64,000 nt of DNA from Halovivax cerinus (GCF_024498195.1 NZ_CP101824.1:1798001-1862000), one strand, 5' to 3'. Counted from the stretch's first letter, positions 15,244 to 24,708 are shown. Numbers and translations: made by a program. Notes: generated by a model not told the origin, from the letters alone.

Positions 15244-16959
15244 CTACTCTGCTGCTTCCTCTACCTGCAGCAGCTGATCCTCTTCCAACTTTAGAAGGCT
15301 CGCAGACTTCTTCACCAGATAATCCCTGTAGTCTATAATATTCTCGGGTGTCCAATCATCATACTCCTCAACGACACGACGAGTTAAATCAAAGTTCGTT
15401 GCCTCGCGGTCTTCAGCTACCGATGCTAAGGTACTGTCACTCCCCATGTAGTGAGCCGCCTTCGTTGGGAATGACTTTTGCTGAACCGTTTCGTGGACCT
15501 CCTGCTCCAAGGGTATCAAATTACCTAGGCTGTGTCTCAACTTAGCAGCCTCTTCAGCAGAGAAGTTTTCCCGCCAATACTGCTCGTTCTCCATCGCAGT
15601 AGTGAATTTCTTAGGTAGAATGTGCTCACGGTGCAGTTCCTGGCCAGGCTCAATCTCACTGGTCTTCATATCTGGAGTGAACCGGTACTCGATGGCGAGG
15701 AGAAGTGGTCGATGCCAGCTAGCTTCGTAAACGTCGGAGCCCAGATTGTTCCGCACCTTCTGAGCAATGTTTTTGCTGCTGCGGTCCTCCTCGATGTACT
15801 CCCAGACCTCATTGAGACTTCCACCATCCTTAATCAGGCTCAAGAGATCGTAAGACGGATTCTTGATTTTTGCGCTGGTATGACCTCCGACCCAATAGGA
15901 GTAGTACATAGCGACCAAGGCATCCACCAAGCCCTCGTAATCCTCGAACCCTTGCTTCTTTGCTGTGGTGAGCAAGGTTTTCCAGTACTGAGTGTGCTTC
16001 AGATTTGAGAGCATGAACATCTCCCGCGACTGGTCATTTTCCACACTCAGGAACTCCTCCGCGTACCTATCGATGTCCCTGGCCAGTTCCACGACAGATG
16101 TCTCCCCTTGCAGCGTTGAATCGAACTCCTCTTTCAACTCCTCGTAGATGGATGATTCTGCCCGTGTTTCCTGAAGATAGAGACGGTAGCTGGATAGGAG
16201 GTTGTCCAACCGACTGTAGTTATCGTCGAACTTGCTGGAGAGCTTTTTCCAGGACTCCGTCACCGTCTTTCGCTGTTCATCGTTCGAGGTGAGACTGAGA
16301 AGGTAGCTCTTGGTCAGGTCGGATACAGTGAGATCCTTCCCTCGCGTATTCGCCGTCTGGAATAACCGGATAGCATACGAAAGATCCGATGTCTCAATCT
16401 GTATGATCTCAACCTCCAGTTCAACAAAGTCGTAGAAGTCCCTCAGTTCCTCTGGATCCTCGAACTTGTCCTTCAAGGCGTTCTTGGTGTACTTCGCCGC
16501 GTCCGTGTAGTTGTTGTCCTCACTCAGGTCGACACCAGATAGGATAGTGGTCTCAAACTCGTCCTGATGCTTCTCACCTGTCCGTAACCTGTACGTAGAG
16601 TCATCACCTGAAGAGTCCTCCAACCGGCGTTCTATCGTACCCATTTGAGACGCCAGTTCTTCACTATAGAAGTCACGGAGGACAGCATAGAAGATCACCA
16701 ATGTAGTGATCCGCTGCTGACCGTCCAGGACATCCAGTCTCTTCTCACCGTTGTCTACCAGAATTACTGTCCCCAAGAAATACGAGTCATCACCGTTATT
16801 CTCTGCGTTCCAGGCCTCGTAAAGGTCATCCCAGAGCTGATCGATATGTCTTTTCTCCCAGCTGTACGGTCGCTGGTACTCCGGAATCTTGTACAGGGTC
16901 TTCCTGCCCTCGAAAAGATCACAGATATCCGCCGGTTCTGCGTCGAATTGGCTAGCCAT
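15244..16959 (-). CDS. GmrSD-type modification-dependent (type IV) restriction enzyme
   Basis: 571 aa from the ATG at 16959, preferred over the upstream TTG because a TTTTAT box lies about 28 nt before it. The N-terminal DUF262 half has Tyr-Gln-Arg-Pro-Tyr-Ser-Trp (near residue 29) and Leu-Asp-Gly-Gln-Gln-Arg-Ile-Thr (near residue 78), the ParB-like nucleotide-binding motif. The C-terminal DUF1524 half has His-Arg-Glu-His-Ile-Leu-Pro, the HNH-type nuclease motif, and Ser-Leu-Gly-Asn-Leu. Fused GmrS-GmrD proteins cut DNA with modified bases such as glucosylated hydroxymethylcytosine. It stands alone here. Whether it avoids the host's own presumed 7-deazaguanine mark is an open point. Confidence 0.9.
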   Translation of the reverse strand: MASQFDAEPADICDLFEGRKTLYKIPEYQRPYSWEKRHIDQLWDDLYEAWNAENNGDDSYFLGTVILVDNGEKRLDVLDGQQRITTLVIFYAVLRDFYSEELASQMGTIERRLEDSSGDDSTYRLRTGEKHQDEFETTILSGVDLSEDNNYTDAAKYTKNALKDKFEDPEELRDFYDFVELEVEIIQIETSDLSYAIRLFQTANTRGKDLTVSDLTKSYLLSLTSNDEQRKTVTESWKKLSSKFDDNYSRLDNLLSSYRLYLQETRAESSIYEELKEEFDSTLQGETSVVELARDIDRYAEEFLSVENDQSREMFMLSNLKHTQYWKTLLTTAKKQGFEDYEGLVDALVAMYYSYWVGGHTSAKIKNPSYDLLSLIKDGGSLNEVWEYIEEDRSSKNIAQKVRNNLGSDVYEASWHRPLLLAIEYRFTPDMKTSEIEPGQELHREHILPKKFTTAMENEQYWRENFSAEEAAKLRHSLGNLIPLEQEVHETVQQKSFPTKAAHYMGSDSTLASVAEDREATNFDLTRRVVEEYDDWTPENIIDYRDYLVKKSASLLKLEEDQLLQVEEAAE

Positions 16960-17218
16960 GAGAAACAGTCGGAGTAACTTCAAATAAAATCTATGCTACA
17001 GGTGTCACGCGGCTACCCCGAAAAATCCGGAAGAAATTCGATGGGGGAGAGGGGTTGTTGTCACGGAGACATGACAAAAGGGGATGTTCACACCTCCCCC
17101 CTTCCCAGAAAACTCGTTGAACACAGAGGGATTTCTCGAAAACCAAGAGGGCCCAACCCCCGCTATTGTAAGAGAGTATCCAGTACCGTTATCCGATGTG
17201 CCAACGATCTTTACAATA

Positions 17219-17584
17219 ATGTCAGATCAGCTTTCCCTGAAGGAACTCCGCCAGTATACCTTCGCAACCAACGAACGAATCGCAGAACAGGAATCAGGCT
17301 ATGAATTAGAGGAGGAACCAGACGAGTTCACTGCCTTCTACCACCGGGACCGTGGCGGGAAAGAAGAGTATGTCCTAGTTCAGGATGTGACCGAAATCAC
17401 CGAGGAATCGAAATGGAGCCCGCTCCTTGAAGACGGGTTCGAACGAGTCGCCTACCTCCTTGAAGGCTCAAACTCCATCCCTGTTGGCGAAACCGAAAAC
17501 GGGGAAATCTTCGAACTCGTCGATGGCGGCGTGGATGGACTCGCTGTCTCTGACCGCGTTCAAATCCAGTTGTGCCAAGAATAG
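17219..17584 (+). CDS. Unknown 121-aa acidic protein
   Basis: The frame is open from 17084, but the stretch before the ATG at 17219 is Pro-rich and unlikely to be coding, so I place the start there. The protein is acidic and has several short beta strands (Glu-Tyr-Val-Leu-Val-Gln-Asp-Val, Gly-Phe-Glu-Arg-Val-Ala-Tyr-Leu). No motif recognised. The 260 bp before it (16960-17218) includes the promoter of the GmrSD-type gene and a G-rich stretch, with nothing else clear. Confidence 0.55.
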   Translation: MSDQLSLKELRQYTFATNERIAEQESGYELEEEPDEFTAFYHRDRGGKEEYVLVQDVTEITEESKWSPLLEDGFERVAYLLEGSNSIPVGETENGEIFELVDGGVDGLAVSDRVQIQLCQE

Positions 17585-17749
17585 AGTCAGAACGTACGGC
17601 TGGAATGCTCCTTGTTCCACCTAATACGTCTTGCCAGCCATACCAGAGGCCTACAGACTGAATACCCATATCAGTGTCTCGTAGCCCTCTGAGAAACGTT
17701 ATTCGATTGGTGGCACAATTCATGCGGTAGGCCGTCTAGGTTTGGAAAC

Positions 17750-18379
17750 ATGGATAGCGAAACGCTCGCAGGAATCGCTAAACAGTACCCGTGGGCTAGT
17801 TGGGCTGTGTGGGACGACGTATTCCCCGATCGTGACTGCGTTGAGAAGCGGCCCGAGGGTTTGATCGAATTCGTCCATGACCGTGCCGAGGTGCTGACTC
17901 CAGATGTCGTCCTTATGGGGTTGAACCGATCTGATGATCTCCCTGTTCCGTGCTCGAACTTCCATGCACCAACCCGGAAACACTATGATTACCGACTGAA
18001 GGAATTCATCCAAGACGGTGGACTGGACCGACTCCAGGGGGCGTACATAACCGACCTTGTGGACGAAGTTGACCCGGACAGCCAGAATGTCAAGGTAAGC
18101 GACGACGATGCCGCGGTGCTGCTGGAACAGTTGCGCTTGCTCGGAGAATCCGAGTACCACGTTGTGTGTTTCGGGAACCAGCCGTTCGACGGACTGGTTG
18201 ATTACTTCGATGCTGAAGTGACCTCCTACTCAACAGATATCAAGCGAGCCACAATCGAGATTGACGGACTAACACTCTACCTCTACCGTGTCTGGTTCTA
18301 CGGGCTTTACCGCGCAAATCAGGACAAGGTGGATAGGCTCAAGAACCAACTGCACGAATTGAACGAACGGATCGCCTGA
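17750..18379 (+). CDS. Unknown 209-aa protein, possibly UDG-superfamily fold
   Basis: A core strand Val-Val-Leu-Met-Gly-Leu-Asn-Arg-Ser near residue 53 is followed by an Asn-Phe-His turn. Gly-Ala-Tyr-Ile-Thr-Asp-Leu comes near residue 97, and a later strand is Val-Val-Cys-Phe-Gly-Asn-Gln. This order (GLNxS, ITDL, FGNQ) resembles the uracil-DNA glycosylase superfamily, where equivalent positions hold a GLNPG-like loop and a second glycine-rich strand. The catalytic residues of true UDGs are not evident, so the enzymatic role is uncertain. Base excision would fit a defence island, but this is a guess. Confidence 0.6.
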   Translation: MDSETLAGIAKQYPWASWAVWDDVFPDRDCVEKRPEGLIEFVHDRAEVLTPDVVLMGLNRSDDLPVPCSNFHAPTRKHYDYRLKEFIQDGGLDRLQGAYITDLVDEVDPDSQNVKVSDDDAAVLLEQLRLLGESEYHVVCFGNQPFDGLVDYFDAEVTSYSTDIKRATIEIDGLTLYLYRVWFYGLYRANQDKVDRLKNQLHELNERIA

Positions 18380-18435
18380 ACGGACGCGACGACGCTTTCT
18401 CGCTGGTTCCCTTTCGTCTCCTCGTACCGGGCAGT

Positions 18436-18678
18436 TCAGGCCCATATCCGAACTTGAGACATGCGACTGCGCCACTTGTCCACGTGCCTAGATCGCATTA
18501 ATCCGTTCTGTACGAGGCGGGTAAAGCACGGGCATGGGAGCTGACTGAGCCAGTCCAAGTGTCCGGAATCTATGAGGAAGAAACCGTATGGAAAGATCTC
18601 ATCCGCACGAACGTACTGTTCAATTTCGTCCAACAGTTCAAGCATATCGGCGTACTCAACGCGGATACATGCAGTCAT
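18436..18678 (-). pseudogene. Possible gene fragment in the 18380-18794 gap
   Basis: An 80-codon frame whose first 45 residues look protein-like (amphipathic helix, then a hydrophobic Phe-Phe-Leu-Ile-Asp strand), while the rest is Arg/Cys-rich and looks out of frame. The reading suggests a gene truncated or frameshifted after about residue 48. No family recognised. The remainder of the 415-bp gap shows nothing else. Confidence 0.3.
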
Positions 18679-18794
18679 AACGGGAGATCAGCGAGTATGA
18701 CCCTGCTGCGAACCCGTGGGTGTTACGAGAAGATCAGAAAGACTTGGGTGAGGTGGTCTGGTCGGTGAAGTCAAGGAATTGCTGGACTTTCCGG

Positions 18795-20168
18795 TCAATT
18801 CGTTTTAATGAATGTAGCAATTCGATCTGGTGAAAGACCAATTTCTGACAGAATGACGATATTGAAAATAATTGCGAGATTCTCTGATCGTCGGTACAGC
18901 GCAAAGGACGAGTTCTGAGTTCCTTCAAGCAAAGAGTCTATACTCGAATGAGCTTCTGAAACCCAGTCTACTACTTGGTCTGGTACCTTGGAGGCCGTGT
19001 CGGAGTGACGTTCAAATATCTCCTCCAATTGTACGTCAAACGACTTTTCTGTTTCCTCGCCGAGGAGCGCCTTTATTGTATCATAGTCTGCCTGTGGCTC
19101 CTCAAAGCCAGTGTGATCAAGGGACGGGCCACCGGGTTGATTTGCGCATATTCGGGTACGATAGTAGGCTTCTAGGGTCGCACGTCGAAGAAGGTACATT
19201 GTAATAAGGTCAGGGTCGTCATAGATTGTTTTAAAATATATGTTGAGTACCGGCGCTAACTCTTCAAATGACTTTATCCATGTATCTAAGACCGACTCAA
19301 ATTCCTCTTCTATATCTGGTAATAAGAAGAGCAACTCCTGTGGATGTGAATTTTCAGAAACCGTGTCTTCAGCAGAGCTATTCGTTAGGATCTCCACTGA
19401 GGCTTCAGGTTGCTCGCCGCCTGATTCATAGTACCCCGTAATCTCGATCGGTTGAACCGGTTCTTGAAGCCCTAATGCGAGGAATAACTGTATTTTTCGT
19501 AGTACTGTTTGTGTTCGGTTTAGCGAAATCGTGTCCTCACTCCATCTTGGACCAACCTCTATCGATGTAGTCTCTGAAAATTTCACTGTTGTGCTTCTCC
19601 CACGCTCAACTGTGATTCCTGGATCGAAGTGAACCGTGAGATCATCAGAAACAACGGTTTCAGAATCTGGGTACGTGTACTGCGCGCTAACAACTGGCTC
19701 TGAAGCCTGTTTTTCAACTGTGCCGTTCGTCTCTTGCTCCCCTGCGTCTGGATCGAGATCAAGGTTGAGGCCGCTCCGTGAGAACCACCGATGAAGCGCC
19801 TCGAGCTGCATCCCAACTGATTCGAATTGGATCTCATCGTGAAAATGCTCACCAAGCAGTGCCCTCGTAACTAAGAACGTCTCTGGACGGATTACTTCTG
19901 AACCGTTTACAACTCGCTTAAACGTCCGCTGGCATGTATCGAGCGTAACGCGATCCCCGTCATCGGTAATCCCAAGGATTCGGTCGACAACTGGTGGTTC
20001 ACCATCTTCACTTATCTTAAACGCATCCGACGCGTGGTGGGTAAGGGAATCGAAAACATCCAATTCAAGCCCATCCGTTGGATGATAGGAGAGCACACCG
20101 CCGACGACCCTTTCATCACGATTCCCGGGAAGCCACCAATGGCCGCGTAAGTCACGCTGGTCGTGCAT
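18795..20168 (-). CDS. apeA-like: ApeA-like protein (ApeA N-terminal domain, HEPN-type C-terminus)
   Basis: 457 aa. The N-terminus (Leu-Arg-Gly-His-Trp-Trp-Leu-Pro-Gly then Val-Gly-Gly-Val-Leu-Ser-Tyr) matches the opening of the ApeA N-terminal domain, and residues about 160-290 form the usual beta-rich region. The C-terminal third is helical as in HEPN domains. ApeA is a single-gene antiphage protein whose HEPN part is a presumed RNase. The expected Arg-x4-6-His RNase motif is not evident: where it should be (about residues 405-440) I read Ser-Glu-Ala-His-Ser-Ser and Tyr-Arg-Arg-Ser-Glu-Asn. It overlaps its upstream neighbour by 17 nt, so it may work as a pair. Confidence 0.75.
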   Translation of the reverse strand: MHDQRDLRGHWWLPGNRDERVVGGVLSYHPTDGLELDVFDSLTHHASDAFKISEDGEPPVVDRILGITDDGDRVTLDTCQRTFKRVVNGSEVIRPETFLVTRALLGEHFHDEIQFESVGMQLEALHRWFSRSGLNLDLDPDAGEQETNGTVEKQASEPVVSAQYTYPDSETVVSDDLTVHFDPGITVERGRSTTVKFSETTSIEVGPRWSEDTISLNRTQTVLRKIQLFLALGLQEPVQPIEITGYYESGGEQPEASVEILTNSSAEDTVSENSHPQELLFLLPDIEEEFESVLDTWIKSFEELAPVLNIYFKTIYDDPDLITMYLLRRATLEAYYRTRICANQPGGPSLDHTGFEEPQADYDTIKALLGEETEKSFDVQLEEIFERHSDTASKVPDQVVDWVSEAHSSIDSLLEGTQNSSFALYRRSENLAIIFNIVILSEIGLSPDRIATFIKTN

Positions 20169-20814
20169 CTAACTCATCCTCATGCTGACGGCCGTGATGT
20201 CGTCGATCGGCAGTTGAAAAAGAAACGGCATTCTGTGTATGGCCACTCGCAATAGCACGGGATTTCGCAGATTTAGAACTTACAGTCACTACAGGGCCTG
20301 TAGCACGCGCCTCGAACCGGTCTCGAAGGATCTGGACCTCTGCAAGCTCTGCCTTACACTCAGATTGGCGCTGATCACGCAGCTCCGCAGCTGTTTCAGC
20401 GTCAAATTGATCAAAGGAACTTTTTACATCGCAGTAGTAATTCGTGACCACAGTTTTGACTTGTGAGAGACGATCACGGACAAGCCCCTCCGCAGTCGCC
20501 TCAATTTGTGACAACACCGCTCTTTCTCCCACGTTTGAAAGGTCACGACGAGCACGTCTCATTTCCTCGTCTACCTCGTTATCACTCAACACCTGTGAGA
20601 ATCGCACTGCAAGCGGATATAACTCTCCTTCTCCAAGCAACTGAAGCATCTCATCGGACAGTACTTCTGTGAGTTCGGCCGCAATACACGCTTGAAGAAA
20701 CTCGCGTGGCGTGTCCATGTGACGGTCGTACCACGAACGCTGGGCTGCGTTGTATAGAACTCGAGGGCTCTTTTTTCGCAAGTACTCACCTCGTTCACCA
20801 GCGTCTGGACTCAT
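20152..20814 (-). CDS. Unknown 220-aa helical protein coupled to the ApeA-like gene
   Basis: Long charged helices (about residues 75-175, Arg/Glu/Gln-rich, coiled-coil-like) with a basic, Ser/Arg/His-rich C-terminal tail. Its last codons overlap the start of the ApeA-like gene by 17 nt, which implies joint expression. Known ApeA systems act alone, so a dedicated partner would be unusual. Function unknown; it could be a sensor, regulator or immunity-type protein. Confidence 0.6.
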   Translation of the reverse strand: MSPDAGERGEYLRKKSPRVLYNAAQRSWYDRHMDTPREFLQACIAAELTEVLSDEMLQLLGEGELYPLAVRFSQVLSDNEVDEEMRRARRDLSNVGERAVLSQIEATAEGLVRDRLSQVKTVVTNYYCDVKSSFDQFDAETAAELRDQRQSECKAELAEVQILRDRFEARATGPVVTVSSKSAKSRAIASGHTQNAVSFSTADRRHHGRQHEDELDARPA

Positions 20815-20958
20815 GGTTCTTACCTAAGGCTTAGATACCGACACTCAAAAGTGTAGTCCTCCATCGACACATAGCCCCATTCGGTCGTTATACGAAGCAG
20901 CACCACTGCATATCCCTGTTTTAGTATCGCACCAGGCTAATGATTATTCTCTCCCCCC

Positions 20959-22014
20959 TCACGAGAACTGTACTTCCCCGTCAGTGATGAGGGAGATAGA
21001 CTCTTCAACAGACGGGGATTTCTCAGGTACGTCGTCTGCTACCTCTGCATACCAGTCACTGAGCCTCTCAATGCCTCCATCGGTCGTAACCAAGAGTTTT
21101 TCACGGGGAAATGTGCTCTCTAGAGAATATCCTTTTATACGCTCGTGAGCCTCCTCTAGAAGATTAATGAACGTGATGAATCTACGATCGTCGGGTTTTG
21201 GAAGCGGATCAAAGAATTCCTCAATAGAGTACCGATGCTGAACACCTCCGTCCTTTTCATTCGGTGCTTTCAGGAGTACTTCCGCTTCCTCAGCAGAGAA
21301 TTCTGCTGTGACTGTCCCGAGAACTCTGCACTCGCCATCGTCAGTGAGTAGTCCAGTGTCATCAGAATACTGCGTAATATAATCGGGGGCCAGTATAATA
21401 TCAGTCACGTCAACCTCCTTCTCAACCACAATTGGGCTGTACCCTGCAGCGTTCCCCTCACTCGGAGTGTAATTATTGAGGACTGTTGCCGGCACTGAGA
21501 ATGACTGCTGGGACGGATCATCGATTGCCGCAGCCAGTACATGCGGAACATCATATCGTTCGCTCAGACCGCGGTACAGACGCAATTGCTCATCAGTCAC
21601 TGCGCATTCCTCGCTCACAACGGCAAGCGAAACCGATTGAGACAATCCATATAACGTCCATGCACACCGGCACGCCTCATCATCCCATCCCGTCTCAACA
21701 ACCTGTTCTCGTCGAACCTTCAGCTCTGAGGGATCGTCGTGAGGACCATCACCGCTGACAATCTGAGCGAACAGCGATTCCTCACGACCCATCGCACGAA
21801 CATTACCACCCTTCCATTCCTGCAGATCTCCCCACAGAGTTGAGATAGTATCTATCGAGAATTCACCAGCAAGAGCAGACGAGATCTGTCGCTGTTGCTC
21901 ATCATCAAGACGCTTGAACTCCTGATTTGGAGCAAACCCGTATACAACGGAATCTTGATCGAAGAGATCGACAACCGCACTGCCAGGCAACCTATGTTCA
22001 CCAGTCTCGTGCAT
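20959..22014 (-). CDS. Unknown 351-aa protein
   Basis: The start is placed at the ATG at 22014; the frame runs 6 nt further to a TTG. The protein is acidic. It has an N-terminal alpha/beta part, a central segment with Asp-Ile-Ile-Leu-Ala-Pro-Asp-Tyr-Ile-Thr, and a helical C-terminus ending in Asp-Gly-Glu-Val-Gln-Phe-Ser. No catalytic motif recognised. A 144-bp gap separates it from the gene pair at 20814. A decayed HerA-type gene lies directly upstream. Confidence 0.6.
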   Translation of the reverse strand: MHETGEHRLPGSAVVDLFDQDSVVYGFAPNQEFKRLDDEQQRQISSALAGEFSIDTISTLWGDLQEWKGGNVRAMGREESLFAQIVSGDGPHDDPSELKVRREQVVETGWDDEACRCAWTLYGLSQSVSLAVVSEECAVTDEQLRLYRGLSERYDVPHVLAAAIDDPSQQSFSVPATVLNNYTPSEGNAAGYSPIVVEKEVDVTDIILAPDYITQYSDDTGLLTDDGECRVLGTVTAEFSAEEAEVLLKAPNEKDGGVQHRYSIEEFFDPLPKPDDRRFITFINLLEEAHERIKGYSLESTFPREKLLVTTDGGIERLSDWYAEVADDVPEKSPSVEESISLITDGEVQFS

Positions 22015-22079
22015 ACTCAAGAGAGTGCCGTCGAAATCCGTATGTAGTAACTCCAGCCGACACGTTATAAACTTGCATC

Positions 22080-22349
22080 ACTGGTACTCCGTTTCGAACT
22101 CTTGTCAGGGCCCGCTGCTTATCCACTGGAACGATACTATCCGTACTACGAAACTGATCGGGGATTTGGGAAATCCTGAAGAGGCCGAGTTTATTTTTGC
22201 GACCTTGTTTGACGGCGTAACGAGCGCGGTTGACGATGTACTGTTCGCGGAGGGTGGTGGCCGGAGACGTAGTTGTGGGCTTCATCGACAACGATGAGGA
22301 GAGAAGTATCTTTGACGTTGGAGATCGCGTGGGGGTCGCTGAGAATGAG
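22080..22349 (-). pseudogene. Remnant of a HerA/DUF87-type ATPase
   Basis: On the minus strand one frame (about 22349-22240) reads Thr-Ser-Leu-Leu-Ile-Val-Val-Asp-Glu-Ala-His-Asn-Tyr-Val-Ser-Gly, a HerA-type Walker B. The next frame (22291 downward) continues with Glu-Gln-Tyr-Ile-Val-Asn-Arg-Ala-Arg-Tyr, then Gly-Arg-Lys-Asn-Lys-Leu-Gly-Leu-Phe and Ile-Ser-Gln-Ile-Pro, the segment that follows Walker B in such ATPases. The two halves are joined by a frameshift near 22245-22255. The Walker A half is missing. It lies between an intact unrelated gene and an intact herA, so it is debris of an earlier copy. Confidence 0.6.
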
Positions 22350-22355
22350 CTAGGT

Positions 22356-24017
22356 TCAGAGGGCAGTGTCGTCTACGTCGTCTTCTTCTTCGTCGTAGGC
22401 GTTGACGACGCTTCGGTTCTGTTCTTCATTGTGTGTTTCCCAGCTTGTGCGCCATTCCGACGTCGCATTGAGGCTGTCCGCGCCGTGTTCGGTGTGGCGG
22501 TGCCGGATGCGTGTCAGTACGGGGGTGTTCATTGCGTCGCCGGAGATGACTGCTTGGCCGGGGGTGAGGCCGGGGAGTTCGTCGAGGACGTCTTGGCCGG
22601 CGCTTTCGACGGATTGCTGGATGGCTTGTTGGTCGTTCGGGTTCTGGATCTGCATGATGACTTGGGTACCGCATTGGGAGAGAACGTCGGCGTCGAGTTT
22701 CGAGGGGCGTTGAGAGATGATGCCGACACCGAAGCCGAACTTGCGGCCTTCGGAGAGGATTGTTCGGAGAATGCCGAGTGACCGTGCGTTGCCGTCGGGG
22801 GCGAAGCGGTGGCCTTCTTCGAGGAGTGTGAACAGCGGGAAGTCGAGTCGGTCATCGTCGCCCCGCATCGCTTCCTCGCGGGCTTCGTACAGTTTTCGGA
22901 GGAGTGCGGCGGCAAGCATCTGCTGATCGTCTTTCGACAGTTGGTTGAGTTTGAGTACAGTCACTTGGCCCGGTGCGACGAGGTCCGTCAAATCCTCACG
23001 GGCGGCGCGAACGAATAGGTCACGGCCGAGTGCGCGTTGAATCCGCCACTCCAGTGCTTCTGCAGTGTCACTCTGCTCGCCGTCCTCCTCATAGCATGTC
23101 CGGACGAGGTCGTGAGCGCTGATGTCGTTTGTTTCCTGTTGGAGTTTGCGCCAGGCTTTCTGGAGGATGTATTTCATTTTGTCACTCGGGCCATCCAAGA
23201 GTGCGAGGAGATCGCCGTAGTTGAGGTCGGGGATGGCAATTGTGATCTCGTCCGGTTGGACGATGTTGACCTCCGGGGTGTAGTCACCGTCGCTAAATAC
23301 GTCCTCGTACTTTGATTTCCGCATATCTTCGAGTGTGTCATATTCGCCGTGCGGGTCGAAGACGAGCATGGCGGCGCGGGAGGACGGCCGCATCATTTCT
23401 TCCATAATGACGCTCGCGGTGTAGGATTTCCCGCTGCCTGTCGACGCGAGGATGGCGAGGTGGGTTGAGGCGAATTCGTCAATGGGGAGGAAGACGTTCG
23501 CGTCGCGTGCTGGCCGATTGAGCAGCCAGCCGACGTGGGCGAGTCCGGCGTCACTTTCCCAGTCTGCGTTTGGAAGGACAGCTTCGAGGAAGGCGTTGTT
23601 GGCAAGGTAGACGCGTGATCCGGGGTCAGGGAGTGATCGCGGGTTGGTGAACGTCCCCATGTCGTCGTTGAAGTACCCGATGATGCGTGCGGTCACGCTG
23701 TTTAGTTCGACATCGCCAGTGGGGACGCCGAGGGCGTCGGCGACGGCGTCGGAATCGACGCCCGGGTTGGCGAGGAAGTCACCAGGGAGGCCGCGTTCCT
23801 GTTCGGTGTTTGTGACGCGGGCGAGAACGTTGTGGTGTTCGCCTTCGACGGTCGTGTTGTACACGATGAACTCGCCCGTCCGGACGTCGATGTCGTTCGG
23901 GGCGATGAACTGAAACTCGTCGGCGGAATCGCCGGGTTGTTCGACGGTCCCGACGACCGTGTCCGATGCGGCAGGTACATTTCGATTCTGCGGCGGGTCG
24001 GGCAGGTCGTTGCTCAT
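22356..24017 (-). CDS. herA: HerA-type bipolar DNA helicase/translocase
   Basis: 553 aa. Residues 1-130 have the small-beta-strand pattern of a HAS barrel. Walker A STGSGKS lies at 192-198 and is followed by the conserved Asp-Pro-His-Gly-Glu-Tyr. Where HerA usually has DEAH, the Walker B here reads Leu-Leu-Glu-Glu-Gly-His-Arg-Phe-Ala-Pro. The arginine finger/sensor part Ile-Ser-Gln-Arg-Pro-Ser-Lys-Leu-Asp-Ala-Asp-Val-Leu is intact. HerA partners NurA and Mre11-Rad50 in resecting DNA ends. It is the last gene of the mre11-rad50-nurA-HAS-herA operon (ATGA overlap with the HAS gene) and has a disordered acidic tail. Confidence 0.9.
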   Translation of the reverse strand: MSNDLPDPPQNRNVPAASDTVVGTVEQPGDSADEFQFIAPNDIDVRTGEFIVYNTTVEGEHHNVLARVTNTEQERGLPGDFLANPGVDSDAVADALGVPTGDVELNSVTARIIGYFNDDMGTFTNPRSLPDPGSRVYLANNAFLEAVLPNADWESDAGLAHVGWLLNRPARDANVFLPIDEFASTHLAILASTGSGKSYTASVIMEEMMRPSSRAAMLVFDPHGEYDTLEDMRKSKYEDVFSDGDYTPEVNIVQPDEITIAIPDLNYGDLLALLDGPSDKMKYILQKAWRKLQQETNDISAHDLVRTCYEEDGEQSDTAEALEWRIQRALGRDLFVRAAREDLTDLVAPGQVTVLKLNQLSKDDQQMLAAALLRKLYEAREEAMRGDDDRLDFPLFTLLEEGHRFAPDGNARSLGILRTILSEGRKFGFGVGIISQRPSKLDADVLSQCGTQVIMQIQNPNDQQAIQQSVESAGQDVLDELPGLTPGQAVISGDAMNTPVLTRIRHRHTEHGADSLNATSEWRTSWETHNEEQNRSVVNAYDEEEDDVDDTAL

Positions 24018-24685
24018 CTGACCACCCCGCGGTCGCTGCTCGTTTCCCAGCGGACTTTCTGCTCGATGACGTCCAGGAGCTCCTCGTCAGCGGCGGTCCC
24101 GTCGCGGAGCTGGTCGAGGAGAGCAAGCGTCACCTCGGCCCCGAATTGGTCGGCTGTGGAGATAAGCCGGTCGTAGTACTGTAGCCGGAGATCGCCGTCG
24201 GGGAAGTGGAACTGCTCGAAGCCTGCTCGCGGGAGCTTGCGGATCGAGTCATCTATTTCGAGTGTCCACGGCGGCATTTCTTGCGAGACATCCGTGAAGT
24301 TCGACCCGTTTGAGGCGGGTTCAAGGGTTGCGTAGCCGAGAAACGCGACACCGAGGAGTGTGCGTTTCTCGTCGACGTATCCTGGGACGAACAGTTCTTG
24401 ATCCGGGTTCGAGAGGCGAGGGCCGGCGCGGCCTTGGTCAGGGTCGACGAGCCGTGAATCGTAGACCACGCCGATAAGGGCGTACTCGGTCCCACGAATT
24501 GTCGTGGTTGTGTACACTGGCTGCCCGAATTTGTAGTCCTGTTTCTCAGGCGGACGTTCGCGCTCACGTTCGCGGTACACTTCGACGACATAGTCCATTT
24601 GCGAGTGCGACTCGGCAACTGTTCCAAGAGTGAGGTCGTTTGCAGTGATCACCGGTGCATCGTCGGTTGAGGTTGTCTGTGTCAT
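24014..24685 (-). CDS. HAS-barrel-like accessory protein of the HerA-NurA operon
   Basis: 223 aa. The N-terminal 110 residues alternate short beta strands with loops in the HAS-barrel style; the C-terminal 80 residues are helical (Leu-Gln-Tyr-Tyr-Asp-Arg, then Leu-Ala-Leu-Leu-Asp-Gln). It sits between nurA (23-nt gap) and herA (ATGA overlap), so it is likely an adaptor for the NurA-HerA complex. No enzymatic motif is visible. Naming it HAS-like rests on context and strand pattern. Confidence 0.6.
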   Translation of the reverse strand: MTQTTSTDDAPVITANDLTLGTVAESHSQMDYVVEVYRERERERPPEKQDYKFGQPVYTTTTIRGTEYALIGVVYDSRLVDPDQGRAGPRLSNPDQELFVPGYVDEKRTLLGVAFLGYATLEPASNGSNFTDVSQEMPPWTLEIDDSIRKLPRAGFEQFHFPDGDLRLQYYDRLISTADQFGAEVTLALLDQLRDGTAADEELLDVIEQKVRWETSSDRGVVR

Positions 24686-24708
24686 GATGACTTAATTTGG
24701 TGTCTGTG

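Noticed and set aside
22025-22781. Plus-strand frames of 90-183 codons over the HerA region.
   Set aside because: They run opposite to the herA frame and its pseudogene relative; low-complexity Val/Phe composition.
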